A DNA stretch of 64,000 nucleotides from Gammaproteobacteria bacterium (GTDB lineage: Bacteria; Pseudomonadota; Gammaproteobacteria; Arenicellales; JAANXG01). The position numbers and the translations under genes are program-made. Within the stretch, counting starts at the first letter, position 1; the number at the start of each line of letters is the position of its first letter. Where the stretch lies: positions 1 to 64,000 of the forward strand of contig JAHEKE010000003.1 of assembly GCA_024638505.1 (NCBI GenBank), read 5' to 3'. Below are positions 43,606 to 51,600 of the stretch, piece after piece. The notes under the pieces were generated by a model, which was not told where the DNA came from, did no database searches, and saw only the letters and a list, made by a program, of their open reading frames with translations.

Positions 43606-44370
43606 TCAGTTCATTGACATACCGCCATTCACCCGAATGGTTTGCCCCGTTATGTAGGCGGCATCGTCGGATGCTAGAAACACCATTGCGGCGGCGATAT
43701 CATCCGGGCTGCCGTAGCGGCGCATGGGGACCAGTCTCAGCGCCTCCTCCAGCCCCGCAGAATCAATAGTATCGAGCATTTCTGTGGCAATATAGCCGGG
43801 GGAGACGGAGTTTACGGTAATGCCATGGCTCGCCATTTCTGCTGCTATGGGATGCATCATACTGAGGATACCGCCTTTGGAGGCCGTGCATACCGCGAAT
43901 TTATTGCCAGCAAAATCGGCAACTTCGTTGATAATGGAACCGGTTGCTATGACCCGACCATAACCTCGTTCGATCATGTGCGGCAGAATAGATTGCGTAA
44001 CGTTAAAGAATCCGCGCAGATTGCAATCCATGGCTGCGTCCCAATCTTCCTCGGTACTTTCAATATAGGGCTTGTCGATGATGATGCCCGCATTACTGAT
44101 AAGAATGTCGATTTGACCGAATGTCCGTAAAGTCTCGTCCCGGAGATGATCGGTTTGAGCGCGTTGAGCAACGTCAGCTTTTACCGAGATTGCCTCTCCG
44201 CCAATGGCCGTAATATTGTTGACTACATTTTTGGCCAGGTCCGACGACTGCCTGTGGTTGATCACCACTTTTGCACCCTCAGCCGAGAATCGTTGCGCTA
44301 TGGCTTTGCCTATACCGCGTGAACTGCCGGTTATTATGGCGACTTTATTATTGAGCTTCACTGGCTTCAC
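43606..44370 (-). CDS. SDR-family oxidoreductase lacking the catalytic tyrosine
   Basis: A 254-residue short-chain dehydrogenase most like FabG/PhaB acyl-carrier or acetoacetyl-CoA reductases. The cofactor motif TGSSRGIG (14-21), NAG (93-95), N117 and S145 are present, and the lysine K165 is kept. The YxxxK tyrosine is replaced by cysteine, giving CTASK (161-165). TGC versus TAC is a single base change. It may be inactive, have altered chemistry, or reflect a sequencing error. It is transcribed toward the NAD-kinase-like gene. Confidence 0.9.
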   Translation of the reverse strand: MKPVKLNNKVAIITGSSRGIGKAIAQRFSAEGAKVVINHRQSSDLAKNVVNNITAIGGEAISVKADVAQRAQTDHLRDETLRTFGQIDILISNAGIIIDKPYIESTEEDWDAAMDCNLRGFFNVTQSILPHMIERGYGRVIATGSIINEVADFAGNKFAVCTASKGGILSMMHPIAAEMASHGITVNSVSPGYIATEMLDTIDSAGLEEALRLVPMRRYGSPDDIAAAMVFLASDDAAYITGQTIRVNGGMSMN

Positions 44371-44534
44371 TCCTGAGGAGACGGAAATCGTCCTCCATTT
44401 TACTTGAGCGTGGCCGACTTGATTACGCTTGTCCCGGCGTAGCGCGGCGCGACGTCACAAACTGGGATGAAAAATGAACGATTAGGTGATAATGCGAGCT
44501 TGGCATCGCGCTGATTCATCCCCACATACCTGCT

Positions 44535-45461
44535 ATGCAGTATAAAGATTATTATAAAACTCTAGGCATCGAGCGAGACGCTACCCAGGATAAGGTTAAA
44601 CAAGCCTACCGACGGCTGGCGCGCAAGTATCATCCCGATGTAAGCAAAGAGGCCAACGCGGAGGAGCAGTTCAAAGCGGTCGGCGAGGCGTATGAGGTAC
44701 TGAAGGATCCGGAAAAACGCGCTGCTTACGACCAATTGGGCAGTCAATGGCGGGCCGGACAGGATTTCAGGCCGCCGCCAGGCTGGGATGCGGGCTTCGA
44801 GTTCAGCGGAGACGATGCGTCGGTGTTCAGCGACTTTTTCGAGTCGCTGTTCGGACAAAGCGTCGGTGCGCGAGGCGAACGTGCCGGATTTTCCGCGCAG
44901 GGCCAAGATCATCATGCCAAGGTAATGATTGATATTGAAGATGCCTACACCGGAGCCACCCGCCAGATTTCGCTGCATTCACCTCACTTAGACAGCACAG
45001 GTCACGTCCGCACCAAGGATCGAACGTTAAACGTAAAGATTCCCAAAGGTGTGCGGCAGGGACAAAGCATCCGTCTGACCGGGCAAGGCGATTCTGGGAT
45101 GGGGCAGGGACGAGCAGGAGATCTTTATCTCGAAGTTGAATTTCGGCCACACCCGCTGTACCGGGTGAAGGGTCGCGATGTGTATATCGATCTGCCGCTC
45201 ACGCCGTGGGAGATGGCGCTGGGCGCACAAGTTCGGGTGCCGACGCCGGCCGGCCCAGTTGACGTCAATATTCCGCCATCTTCCCAGCCAGGGCACAAGC
45301 TGCGCCTCGCGGGTCGCGGTATCCCGGCCCAGAATAAAGGCGACCTGTTTGTCGTACTCAAGGTTGTCTTACCTCCGGCTGATACGGATAAAAAGCGTAA
45401 GATTTATGAGGATATGGCGCGGGAGCTGGCATTCAATCCACGTCAGCACATGGCGGTCTAA
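44535..45461 (+). CDS. cbpA: DnaJ-class cochaperone CbpA
   Basis: A 308-residue J-domain protein. The J domain holds HPD (ARKYHPDVSKEANAEEQF), followed by a Gly/Phe region and the two DnaJ C-terminal substrate-binding domains (LNVKIPKGVRQGQSIRLTGQ, GHKLRLAGRGIPAQNKGDLF). There is no zinc-finger region, which separates CbpA from DnaJ. It stimulates DnaK and binds curved DNA in E. coli. Its regulator CbpM starts 3 nt after the stop. Confidence 0.93.
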   Translation: MQYKDYYKTLGIERDATQDKVKQAYRRLARKYHPDVSKEANAEEQFKAVGEAYEVLKDPEKRAAYDQLGSQWRAGQDFRPPPGWDAGFEFSGDDASVFSDFFESLFGQSVGARGERAGFSAQGQDHHAKVMIDIEDAYTGATRQISLHSPHLDSTGHVRTKDRTLNVKIPKGVRQGQSIRLTGQGDSGMGQGRAGDLYLEVEFRPHPLYRVKGRDVYIDLPLTPWEMALGAQVRVPTPAGPVDVNIPPSSQPGHKLRLAGRGIPAQNKGDLFVVLKVVLPPADTDKKRKIYEDMARELAFNPRQHMAV

Positions 45462-45464
45462 AGA

Positions 45465-45782
45465 ATGGTCGATACACGCAAAGTTTTAACCGGCATAGTT
45501 GTAGACGAGCAAATCGAGTTGACCTTGAGTGATCTATGCCGAAGTTGTGCGGTAGAGCGTGAAAGAATTATTGCCTTCGTAGAAGAGGGCATCCTCACGC
45601 CGAAGTTTGTCAGCAGCGAACAAAGTGAGTATCGATTTTTAGGCAGCAGCGTCAAACGCGCTGCGCGCGCGGTGCGTTTGCAAAGAGACCTTGAGCTTAA
45701 TCTTGCGGGGGTAGCCGTGGCGCTAGACCTGCTGGATGAAGTCGAACGTTTGCGTACCCGGTTACGTATGTACGAAGAATAA
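45465..45782 (+). CDS. cbpM: CbpM-type chaperone modulator
   Basis: A 105-residue MerR-HTH-like protein (TLSDLCRSCAVERERIIAFV, FLGSSVKRAARAVRLQRDLE, then a helix LLDEVERLRTRLRMYEE). CbpM binds the J domain of CbpA and inhibits it. The position directly behind cbpA matches the E. coli pair. Confidence 0.87.
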   Translation: MVDTRKVLTGIVVDEQIELTLSDLCRSCAVERERIIAFVEEGILTPKFVSSEQSEYRFLGSSVKRAARAVRLQRDLELNLAGVAVALDLLDEVERLRTRLRMYEE

Positions 45783-45795
45783 GTAGAAAATAAAC

Positions 45796-46242
45796 ATGCC
45801 GCTGCACATTGTCTGCCCCCATTGCCAGGTGACCAACCGTATCACCCCGGCCAGACTGGTCGATCAGCCGAAATGCGGGTCGTGTAAGCAACAACTATTT
45901 AATGCACAACCGGTCAGCTTAACCGCTGCTAATTTCGACCGCCATATTTCGCGTAACGGCATCCCTCTGGTTGTCGATTTCTGGGCACCATGGTGTGGAC
46001 CGTGCAAAATGATGGCACCCGCGTTCGAACAGGCAGCGCGCATCCTGGAACCCCGCTTTCGCTTAGCAAAACTCAATACTGATGCCGAATCGGCAGTAGC
46101 AGCCCGCTATAGAATCCGCAGCATACCTACCATGATCGTGTTTCACCAAGGGCAAGAAGTTGCCCGTCAGCCCGGTGCGATGAGCGCGAACGATATCGTC
46201 GGGTGGGTCGACGCCCAGCTCCTAGATTCGATTACGCCGTAG
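45796..46242 (+). CDS. trxC: Thioredoxin 2
   Basis: A 148-residue thioredoxin with an N-terminal zinc-finger (CPHCQVTNRITPARL and CGSCKQQLFN) and active site WCGPCK, followed by the cis-proline IPT. The four extra cysteines bind zinc and identify TrxC, an oxidative-stress thioredoxin. It follows cbpM by 13 nt and completes a chaperone-redox operon. Confidence 0.94.
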   Translation: MPLHIVCPHCQVTNRITPARLVDQPKCGSCKQQLFNAQPVSLTAANFDRHISRNGIPLVVDFWAPWCGPCKMMAPAFEQAARILEPRFRLAKLNTDAESAVAARYRIRSIPTMIVFHQGQEVARQPGAMSANDIVGWVDAQLLDSITP

Positions 46243-46447
46243 ACAGTCTCTGTAACAGGCCGTCCGTAAACTGCTTCGTGTGCCAGGCGAAATCTTCTAT
46301 CTCCAGCGTACATGGATGATCTTCGCTCAGGTTGGTAATAGCTGAATCTCGCAGCCGGTCAACCGCTGCAATAATCAGCGAAAGTTCTTTTTGCGCACAT
46401 AAAAGCAGTTCATCCGCTGAACTACGCGGCTGTAAAGAGATACTCAT
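46232..46447 (-). CDS. Small uncharacterised helical protein
   Basis: A 71-residue protein (SADELLLCAQKELSLIIAAV, then a second helix) with no family recognised. Its 3' end overlaps trxC on the opposite strand by 11 nt. GGGGGTG precedes the ATG and lies inside an inverted repeat, which supports a real, regulated gene. Confidence 0.55.
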   Translation of the reverse strand: MSISLQPRSSADELLLCAQKELSLIIAAVDRLRDSAITNLSEDHPCTLEIEDFAWHTKQFTDGLLQRLSTA

Positions 46448-46448
46448 G

Positions 46449-46464
46449 TTACACCCCCGTGTAA
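46449..46464. promoter_or_regulatory. Inverted repeat over the start region of the small gene
   Basis: TTACAC (46449-46454) and GTGTAA (46459-46464) form a perfect 6-bp repeat around CCCC, covering the ribosome-binding region of the gene at 46447. It could be an operator or an RNA hairpin that hides the ribosome site. Confidence 0.35.
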
Positions 46465-46612
46465 TAACCTCTATCTACTACTGTAACTCATGTTTTCTCG
46501 CAGTCAATAGTTGCAGATCATAAGTGTCGCTATTTGAGGTATAGTAAAATATGAAATCAGTCACAGGCATACGGTTCAGCACTGGGGAATCAACGCTAGG
46601 AAGAATACAACC

Positions 46613-47830
46613 ATGACACCGTCGCACTTGCAGCACGTCATTATTACCAATGGCAGCTTCCTCGAGGTCACCGACGGTTCGATAATCACCCTGCGGCGTC
46701 TGGCCAGCTATGTGCGGTCCAGGGGCGTGCAAGCCACAGTCCTGTGTTCGGCTTCCCGGGCGAAACATCCTCTGCCAGAAGGCGTGATCTCAGTTCCATC
46801 CATACCGCTGCCAGTTCAATCTGAATACCGTTTTCCCTTCCGCCTGACGCGGCAAGCCAAGGCGGCAATATCGAAATACCCGAATACCCTGGTGCACGTT
46901 GGGGCACCCGACGGCCTAGGAATCGCAGCGCAGCGCTTCGCCCGCAGGCTAGGTTTGCCCGCGGTTGCAAGCTTTCACAGCAACATAGTGTCATATTTTA
47001 AGTATTTATCAGTCCCGAGGGTGTTCGAGCATCTTGGTTGGACTTACTTCCGCTGGTTCTATCGTCAGTTTGACCAGGTGTATGTGCCAACGCAGTCAAT
47101 GATTGAGGAGTTGGATTTGCATACCGTCAATGGCAATTTTCTACTGTGGCCGCGCGGTGTGGATGCCACGGTTTTCAATCCGTCGCACCGCTCTGAAGTC
47201 TGGCGTCGTGAGCTGGGAATCGATGCAAAGGAAGTTGTCGCTCTGTTTGTTGCCCGCCTAAAATGGGAAAAAGGTCTAAAAGTGCTAACTGAAGTTTGCC
47301 GCAGAATTCAGATGAGCTCTAAGCCTATACGAACGGTCATCGTTGGGGATGGCGTTGGCTACGCGCCCCTGCGCGCGGAGCTTCCCGCCAGCGTGTTTAC
47401 CAGAGAGCTTACGGGGGATGCTTTATCCACGGCTTATGCTTCCGCTGATCTGTTTTTTTATCCCAGCACTACCGATACCTTTGGCAACGTTACGCTTGAA
47501 GCAATGGCGTCAGGTCTTCCTACGGTATGCGCCGATGCGCCTGGTTCGAAGTCACTGGTGCAGAACGGGATTACCGGTTTTCTGGTCGACGCAGCGGATA
47601 TAGACGGATTTGTTAGCCGTATCCTGCATTTGAGTGCAGATGCGGATCTGCGGCGATCCATGGCTAGATCTGCGCTACGCGCCGCACAAAGCTACAGCTG
47701 GGAAAAGACATTCGATACGCTTTGGCAGTATTACATCGGCCTGACCGGCCAGCTAAGCAGAGACATATCACCAGACTCCGCATATCGCCAGGTAAACACG
47801 CGGCACGGGATAACCACTCCCCGGCAGTAG
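46613..47830 (+). CDS. GT4-family glycosyltransferase
   Basis: A 405-residue GT-B glycosyltransferase of family 4. The N-terminal acceptor domain is GSFLEVTDGSIITLRRLASY; the donor domain has VALFVARLKWEKGLKVL, FYPSTTDTFGNVTLEAMASG and VLVDAADIDG-like sequence (GFLVDAADIDGF), typical of alpha-mannosyl or glucosyl transferases acting on lipids or sugars. It stands as a single gene, and the sugar acceptor cannot be predicted. The 165-nt region upstream holds only the inverted repeat of the preceding gene. Confidence 0.88.
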   Translation: MTPSHLQHVIITNGSFLEVTDGSIITLRRLASYVRSRGVQATVLCSASRAKHPLPEGVISVPSIPLPVQSEYRFPFRLTRQAKAAISKYPNTLVHVGAPDGLGIAAQRFARRLGLPAVASFHSNIVSYFKYLSVPRVFEHLGWTYFRWFYRQFDQVYVPTQSMIEELDLHTVNGNFLLWPRGVDATVFNPSHRSEVWRRELGIDAKEVVALFVARLKWEKGLKVLTEVCRRIQMSSKPIRTVIVGDGVGYAPLRAELPASVFTRELTGDALSTAYASADLFFYPSTTDTFGNVTLEAMASGLPTVCADAPGSKSLVQNGITGFLVDAADIDGFVSRILHLSADADLRRSMARSALRAAQSYSWEKTFDTLWQYYIGLTGQLSRDISPDSAYRQVNTRHGITTPRQ

Positions 47831-47912
47831 TTTGCAACATTGCTGTGTGCACCATTGCGTTGATAGCGGCGCGCCTGGGCTGCAAGAAGGATAGCCGCAG
47901 CTCTAGCGCGAG

Positions 47913-47943
47913 AACCGGTGCGCATCTGGGCTGCACACCGGTT
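47913..47943. terminator. Hairpin between convergent genes
   Basis: AACCGGTG (47913-47920) and CACCGGTT (47936-47943) form a perfect 8-bp stem with a 15-nt loop, followed by TTGTAATAA. It lies 83 nt after the glycosyltransferase stop and 43 nt beyond the end of the convergent DUF1127 gene. There is no long T-tract, so a factor-independent terminator is only a possibility. Confidence 0.35.
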
Positions 47944-47986
47944 TGTAATAACCAGCCTCGTGCCGGGTTGCTGCGCACCCGACCTA

Positions 47987-48217
47987 TCAGCTTTTCCAGA
48001 ATGGTTTTCGTACTTCCGCCTCTACATCCGCACGGGTGATGCCCATGTCTTTGATCAGCCTGTCATCCAGCCGGCTCAGGTGCTGACGCTGCCTGGCCCG
48101 TTCATTCCATAAGAGCAGCGCGTTTATCGTTCGGTTCATGAGACCGCGCGCGCCTTGGCTGGCCGCGGGGGTGCGTCGAAGCAGCCCAGCACCGGATTTG
48201 AAACTTGTCGTATTCAT
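47987..48217 (-). CDS. DUF1127 (YjiS-like) small protein
   Basis: A 76-residue protein. The C-terminal DUF1127 motif is LWNERARQRQHLSRLDDRLI then DMGITRADVEAEVRKPFW. Such short arginine-rich proteins bind RNA or regulate phosphate and carbon responses in alphaproteobacteria; this one has a 30-residue N-terminal extension. AGGAG lies 7 nt before the ATG. It is divergent from a LysR regulator and shares a long-range inverted repeat with it. Confidence 0.85.
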   Translation of the reverse strand: MNTTSFKSGAGLLRRTPAASQGARGLMNRTINALLLWNERARQRQHLSRLDDRLIKDMGITRADVEAEVRKPFWKS

Positions 48218-48228
48218 ATGTATTCTCC

Positions 48229-48343
48229 TAATCTGATAAGATGCAGTGGTGTCTGCGCATCACGGGTTAATTCGAGCTATGAAGCCCAGATTAAGGTCTA
48301 TTTCAGCAAACAACAAACGATAAATAATCAACTATCAGATTAG
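48229..48343. repeat. Perfect 11-bp inverted repeats in LysR/DUF1127 intergenic region
   Basis: CTAATCTGATA at 48229-48239 and TATCAGATTAG at 48333-48343 are exact reverse complements 93 nt apart. One copy lies just before the DUF1127 ribosome site and the other 18 nt before the LysR start. Paired sites like this suit a LysR-type protein that represses itself and controls the divergent gene, perhaps through a DNA loop. Confidence 0.6.
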
Positions 48344-48361
48344 TTTTTTTTATCCGAAATA

Positions 48362-49258
48362 ATGCAACAGCGTTTACCTCCACTGAACGCAGTGCGCGCT
48401 TTCGAAGCCGCAGCCCGGCGCCTCAGTTTTACCAAGGCGGCGCAGGAGCTCCACGTCACCCAATCCGCCATCAGTCATCAGGTTAAGCTGTTGGAAGAAT
48501 ACCTTGGGGTAAAACTCTTTCAGCGACTCAACCGCGCTCTGGTGCTCACGGATGAAGGGCAAACGTATCTACCGCCGGTTAGCAAGATGTTTGACCAGCT
48601 GTACGAAGCGACTAGACGCCTCACTGACAGCGAAGTTCGCGGCAAGCTGACCATCTCAACCATAGCCTCTTTCGCAGCTCGCTGGCTGGTGCCGAGGCTG
48701 GGCCGGTTCGTCATGGCTTATCCAGATATCGATATTCGATTATCGCCGACTGCTGTGCTGGTAGATTTCGTCAGAGATGATGTAGACATTGCGGTGCGCT
48801 ATGGCAGAGGGCGATATCCCGGACTGAGGGTGGACCGGCTCATGTCTGAAGACGTTTTTCCGGTATGTAGTCCGTCTCTGCTCAAGGGAGCTCGACCGCT
48901 CAAGCGTCCGGCAGATTTAAAGTATCACGTGTTAATGCATGATGATGACCATGCTGATTGGCGAACCTGGCTGCTGTCTGCCGGGGTTAAAGAAGTTGAT
49001 CCAAACAGAGGGCCCATTTTTACCGATGCCAGCATGCTGGTTCAGGCTGCAGTGGGGGGGCAGGGTATCGCGCTGGCACGGGGTTCACTGGCTGCCGATG
49101 ATCTGGCCAAAGGCAATCTGATACGTCCGTTCACCCTCAGTCTACCCGTGGAGTTTGCCTACTACGTTGTCAGCCCGGAGGCCACCGCAGATAAACCGAA
49201 GGTGGCGGCATTCCGCCAATGGATTTTAGAGGAGAGCCGCAGCCAGGGTAATAGTTAA
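48362..49258 (+). CDS. LysR-family transcriptional regulator, GcvA-like
   Basis: A 298-residue LTTR. The winged helix-turn-helix is RLSFTKAAQELHVTQSAISH then QVKLLEEYLGVKLFQRLNR, and a periplasmic-binding-type effector domain follows (GKLTISTIASFAARWLVPRL, DVDIAVRYGRGRYPGLR). The start MQQRLPPLNAVRAFEAAARR is typical for GcvA-like members. Its effector is unknown. It is divergent from the DUF1127 gene across paired inverted repeats. Confidence 0.92.
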   Translation: MQQRLPPLNAVRAFEAAARRLSFTKAAQELHVTQSAISHQVKLLEEYLGVKLFQRLNRALVLTDEGQTYLPPVSKMFDQLYEATRRLTDSEVRGKLTISTIASFAARWLVPRLGRFVMAYPDIDIRLSPTAVLVDFVRDDVDIAVRYGRGRYPGLRVDRLMSEDVFPVCSPSLLKGARPLKRPADLKYHVLMHDDDHADWRTWLLSAGVKEVDPNRGPIFTDASMLVQAAVGGQGIALARGSLAADDLAKGNLIRPFTLSLPVEFAYYVVSPEATADKPKVAAFRQWILEESRSQGNS

Positions 49259-49380
49259 AGAGTGCAGCTGGACACTGGGTAGGGATTTATTCGACGGAGC
49301 GAGCGGGCCACGGTAACTAAGAAGCCGTGCAGCCAGCCTTTACATTAAAAGGCTGAGAGCTGAAGTGGTATGATGAGTTA

Positions 49381-50433
49381 ATGCGAAGAGTGGGTGAAAA
49401 ACCAGCGATTCAATCGCGCCGTAATCGGGTATGGGCGTTATTCTCTCTTGCGCTGACTTTGACCCTGTGCGTAACGCCTGTCTCGGCCCAGCCATCCCCG
49501 AAGGAGGTGCTCAACGCGATTGTTCGTCTGCAATCAGTGATACCCTCGGATGCGCGCACAGCGCCAGCTCTGGGAACGGAGCGTGAGGGCAGCGGGGTCG
49601 TGATCGATGATCAGGGGCTGATCCTCACTATAGGTTATCTTATTCTTGAGGCCAGTACGGTCACGGTCACAACCCGAGACGGTTCGAATATCAACGCCCA
49701 AATTGTTGCCTACGATCACGCCACTGGGTTCGGCCTGGTGAGGGCAGACGAACCTTTGGGTGTTTCCCACCTTGAGTTTGGGCAATCAGAGTCGCTTGCA
49801 GTAGGTGATCCGGTTTTAGCCATAAGCAGTGGCAGCTCTCAACCCATAGTGGCGTCGAAAGTGGTTTCCAGACGTGAATTTGCCGGCTACTGGGAATATC
49901 TGCTGGAGGACGCAATTTTCATTGCACCGCCGCAGCGATTCTTCAGCGGCAGCGCGTTAATCGGGTTAAAAAACAAACTCGTTGGCATAGGCTCGTTGAT
50001 CGTCAGCAACGCGATCGATCAGGGAGACAAAACAACGCCAGGCAACATGTTTGTCCCCATTGATGCCTTGAAACCGGTACTGCAATCGCTCATTTCAACC
50101 GGTCGTGCCCCGAGGCCCAGGCGGCCCTGGATAGGGGTATATACAGAAGAATACCGGGGTCACGTGTTCGTCACGCGGATCGCAGAAGAAAGTCCAGCAC
50201 TTCGCGCCGGCATCATTCGCGATGACATTATCTTAGGCGTCGGCGAAAGCCCCGTTTCCGGTATGGCAACGTTTTATCGCGCTATGTGGGCACTGGGCGA
50301 AGCAGGTGTTGATGTTCCTTTGCGTGTACTGCGTAACGCGGAAACGCTCCTTATCACCCTTAAATCGACGGATCGATACAGCTGGCTGAAGCTGTCTCCG
50401 CGACGCTTGACCGCAATGCGACCATCTAGTTAA
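49381..50433 (+). CDS. HtrA/S1C-like pseudoprotease with PDZ domain
   Basis: A 350-residue exported protein (signal about 18-36, ending VSA). It has the trypsin fold of HtrA proteases and one C-terminal PDZ domain (RPWIGVYTEEYRGHVFVTRI onward). The catalytic histidine is replaced (ILTIGYLILEA, Y86 in its place) and the aspartate position is glycine (ATGFGLV, about G116). A serine remains in RFFSGSALI (S189). Proteolysis is therefore unlikely. An 8-bp hairpin (CAGCCTTT/AAAGGCTG, 49334-49355) and an extended -10-like TGGTATGAT lie just upstream. Confidence 0.87.
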   Translation: MRRVGEKPAIQSRRNRVWALFSLALTLTLCVTPVSAQPSPKEVLNAIVRLQSVIPSDARTAPALGTEREGSGVVIDDQGLILTIGYLILEASTVTVTTRDGSNINAQIVAYDHATGFGLVRADEPLGVSHLEFGQSESLAVGDPVLAISSGSSQPIVASKVVSRREFAGYWEYLLEDAIFIAPPQRFFSGSALIGLKNKLVGIGSLIVSNAIDQGDKTTPGNMFVPIDALKPVLQSLISTGRAPRPRRPWIGVYTEEYRGHVFVTRIAEESPALRAGIIRDDIILGVGESPVSGMATFYRAMWALGEAGVDVPLRVLRNAETLLITLKSTDRYSWLKLSPRRLTAMRPSS

Positions 50434-50516
50434 AAAATGCACACCCATTGGCACCGGCAACGTTTGCATGCGACTGCCGCATCATCGGTAACGGTCAGCG
50501 CAGAGTCGAGCAGCAT

Positions 50517-51395
50517 CTAGTCCGTCGCAGAGCGCACCCTGTAACGAACGATACGATTGTTATAGGTATCAGAGAACCATAGGTCATGATTGCGAATCTC
50601 GACGCCTTCGGGCCGGTTGAACACACCCTCTCCTTTTCCCTCCTGCTTTTCACCCAGTATCCCAACCAGGTCGCCCTGCGCGTCAATGATTTTTATCTGA
50701 TTGCTGTACTTATCGGCTACGTACAGGCGTCCAGCAGAATCGAAATCCATGTATCGCGGCCCGTTAAAATTGTAGTCGTCACCGGACAAGATGCGTTCGA
50801 TCTGCAGCTTCTGATTAAGTCGCACCATGCGATCATTGCCGGCATCGGCGATCCAGATATTCCCGTCTTGATCAAGTTCAACATCGTGCGGCGCTGAAAA
50901 ACCGTCCACCTCAGCAACAATTTCTTTATCTTGGTACACAACCAGGTTGTTAGATCCGGCCCCGGTAGCGAGGATCAGTCCACCCTTGGTAACCATCACG
51001 CCTTCCGGCCGCGAAAGATGTTCTTCGACTGAGCCGACCAGCGTCCCGTCAAAGCCGTGTAGTTCGAAGATGGCAATGCGACTGTTCCCTGTGTCAGCAA
51101 CCAGCAGGCGTCCATTATGATCAAATACTACATCGTGCGGCTGGACGACTTCACTTTGTGCAAACGCGCCCAGTTCATCCAGTGATTCCGCATCCAAAAC
51201 TGCAATGCGGTCGTTGCCTACATCCGCCACGTACAGCCATTGATTGTTTGGGTGCAGTACAATGTCATGCGGATGGGCATAGAATTCCGCGCTCGACGCC
51301 TTCAGTTCAAACATAAGCGACGGCGCCTGCGCGAAGCCATTCACATAGAAACAGACCAAGCCGATAAGGAACAAGACTCGCTTATACGGGGACAT
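50517..51395 (-). CDS. Exported NHL-repeat beta-propeller protein
   Basis: A 292-residue protein with a signal peptide (ending NGFAQ). Six NHL-type blades recur every 40-45 residues, for example AHPHDIVLHPNNQWLYVADV, VQPHDVVFDHNGRLLVADT, SAPHDVELDQDGNIWIADA and NRPEGVEIRNHDLWFSDTY. It is likely a periplasmic or surface binding protein or a lyase-like propeller; no catalytic residues can be named. It is transcribed alone, convergent with the HtrA-like gene. Confidence 0.88.
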   Translation of the reverse strand: MSPYKRVLFLIGLVCFYVNGFAQAPSLMFELKASSAEFYAHPHDIVLHPNNQWLYVADVGNDRIAVLDAESLDELGAFAQSEVVQPHDVVFDHNGRLLVADTGNSRIAIFELHGFDGTLVGSVEEHLSRPEGVMVTKGGLILATGAGSNNLVVYQDKEIVAEVDGFSAPHDVELDQDGNIWIADAGNDRMVRLNQKLQIERILSGDDYNFNGPRYMDFDSAGRLYVADKYSNQIKIIDAQGDLVGILGEKQEGKGEGVFNRPEGVEIRNHDLWFSDTYNNRIVRYRVRSATD

Positions 51396-51600
51396 TTTTT
51401 TGCACTCTCAGTTAGCTGCGCTGCGGTAAAGTTTAACTCCATCCTCATTCTAACATTTGATTTATGCAATATTTGTGCACCGTTTTTTAAGCGGGCGTTA
51501 CGTGCGCTTCCAGCGCCGCGGAAAAATCCGGCTTAGGATGAAGGACGGCGCGTTATGGTGCTAAAATGCGCACGGGTTCAGAGTGGGTGAGGTGACCGCA

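Noticed and set aside
44475-44500. TTGAT at about 44432 upstream of the SDR and cbpA as a possible FNR box
   Set aside because: Only one half-site is present; the second half (CTTGT) does not match.
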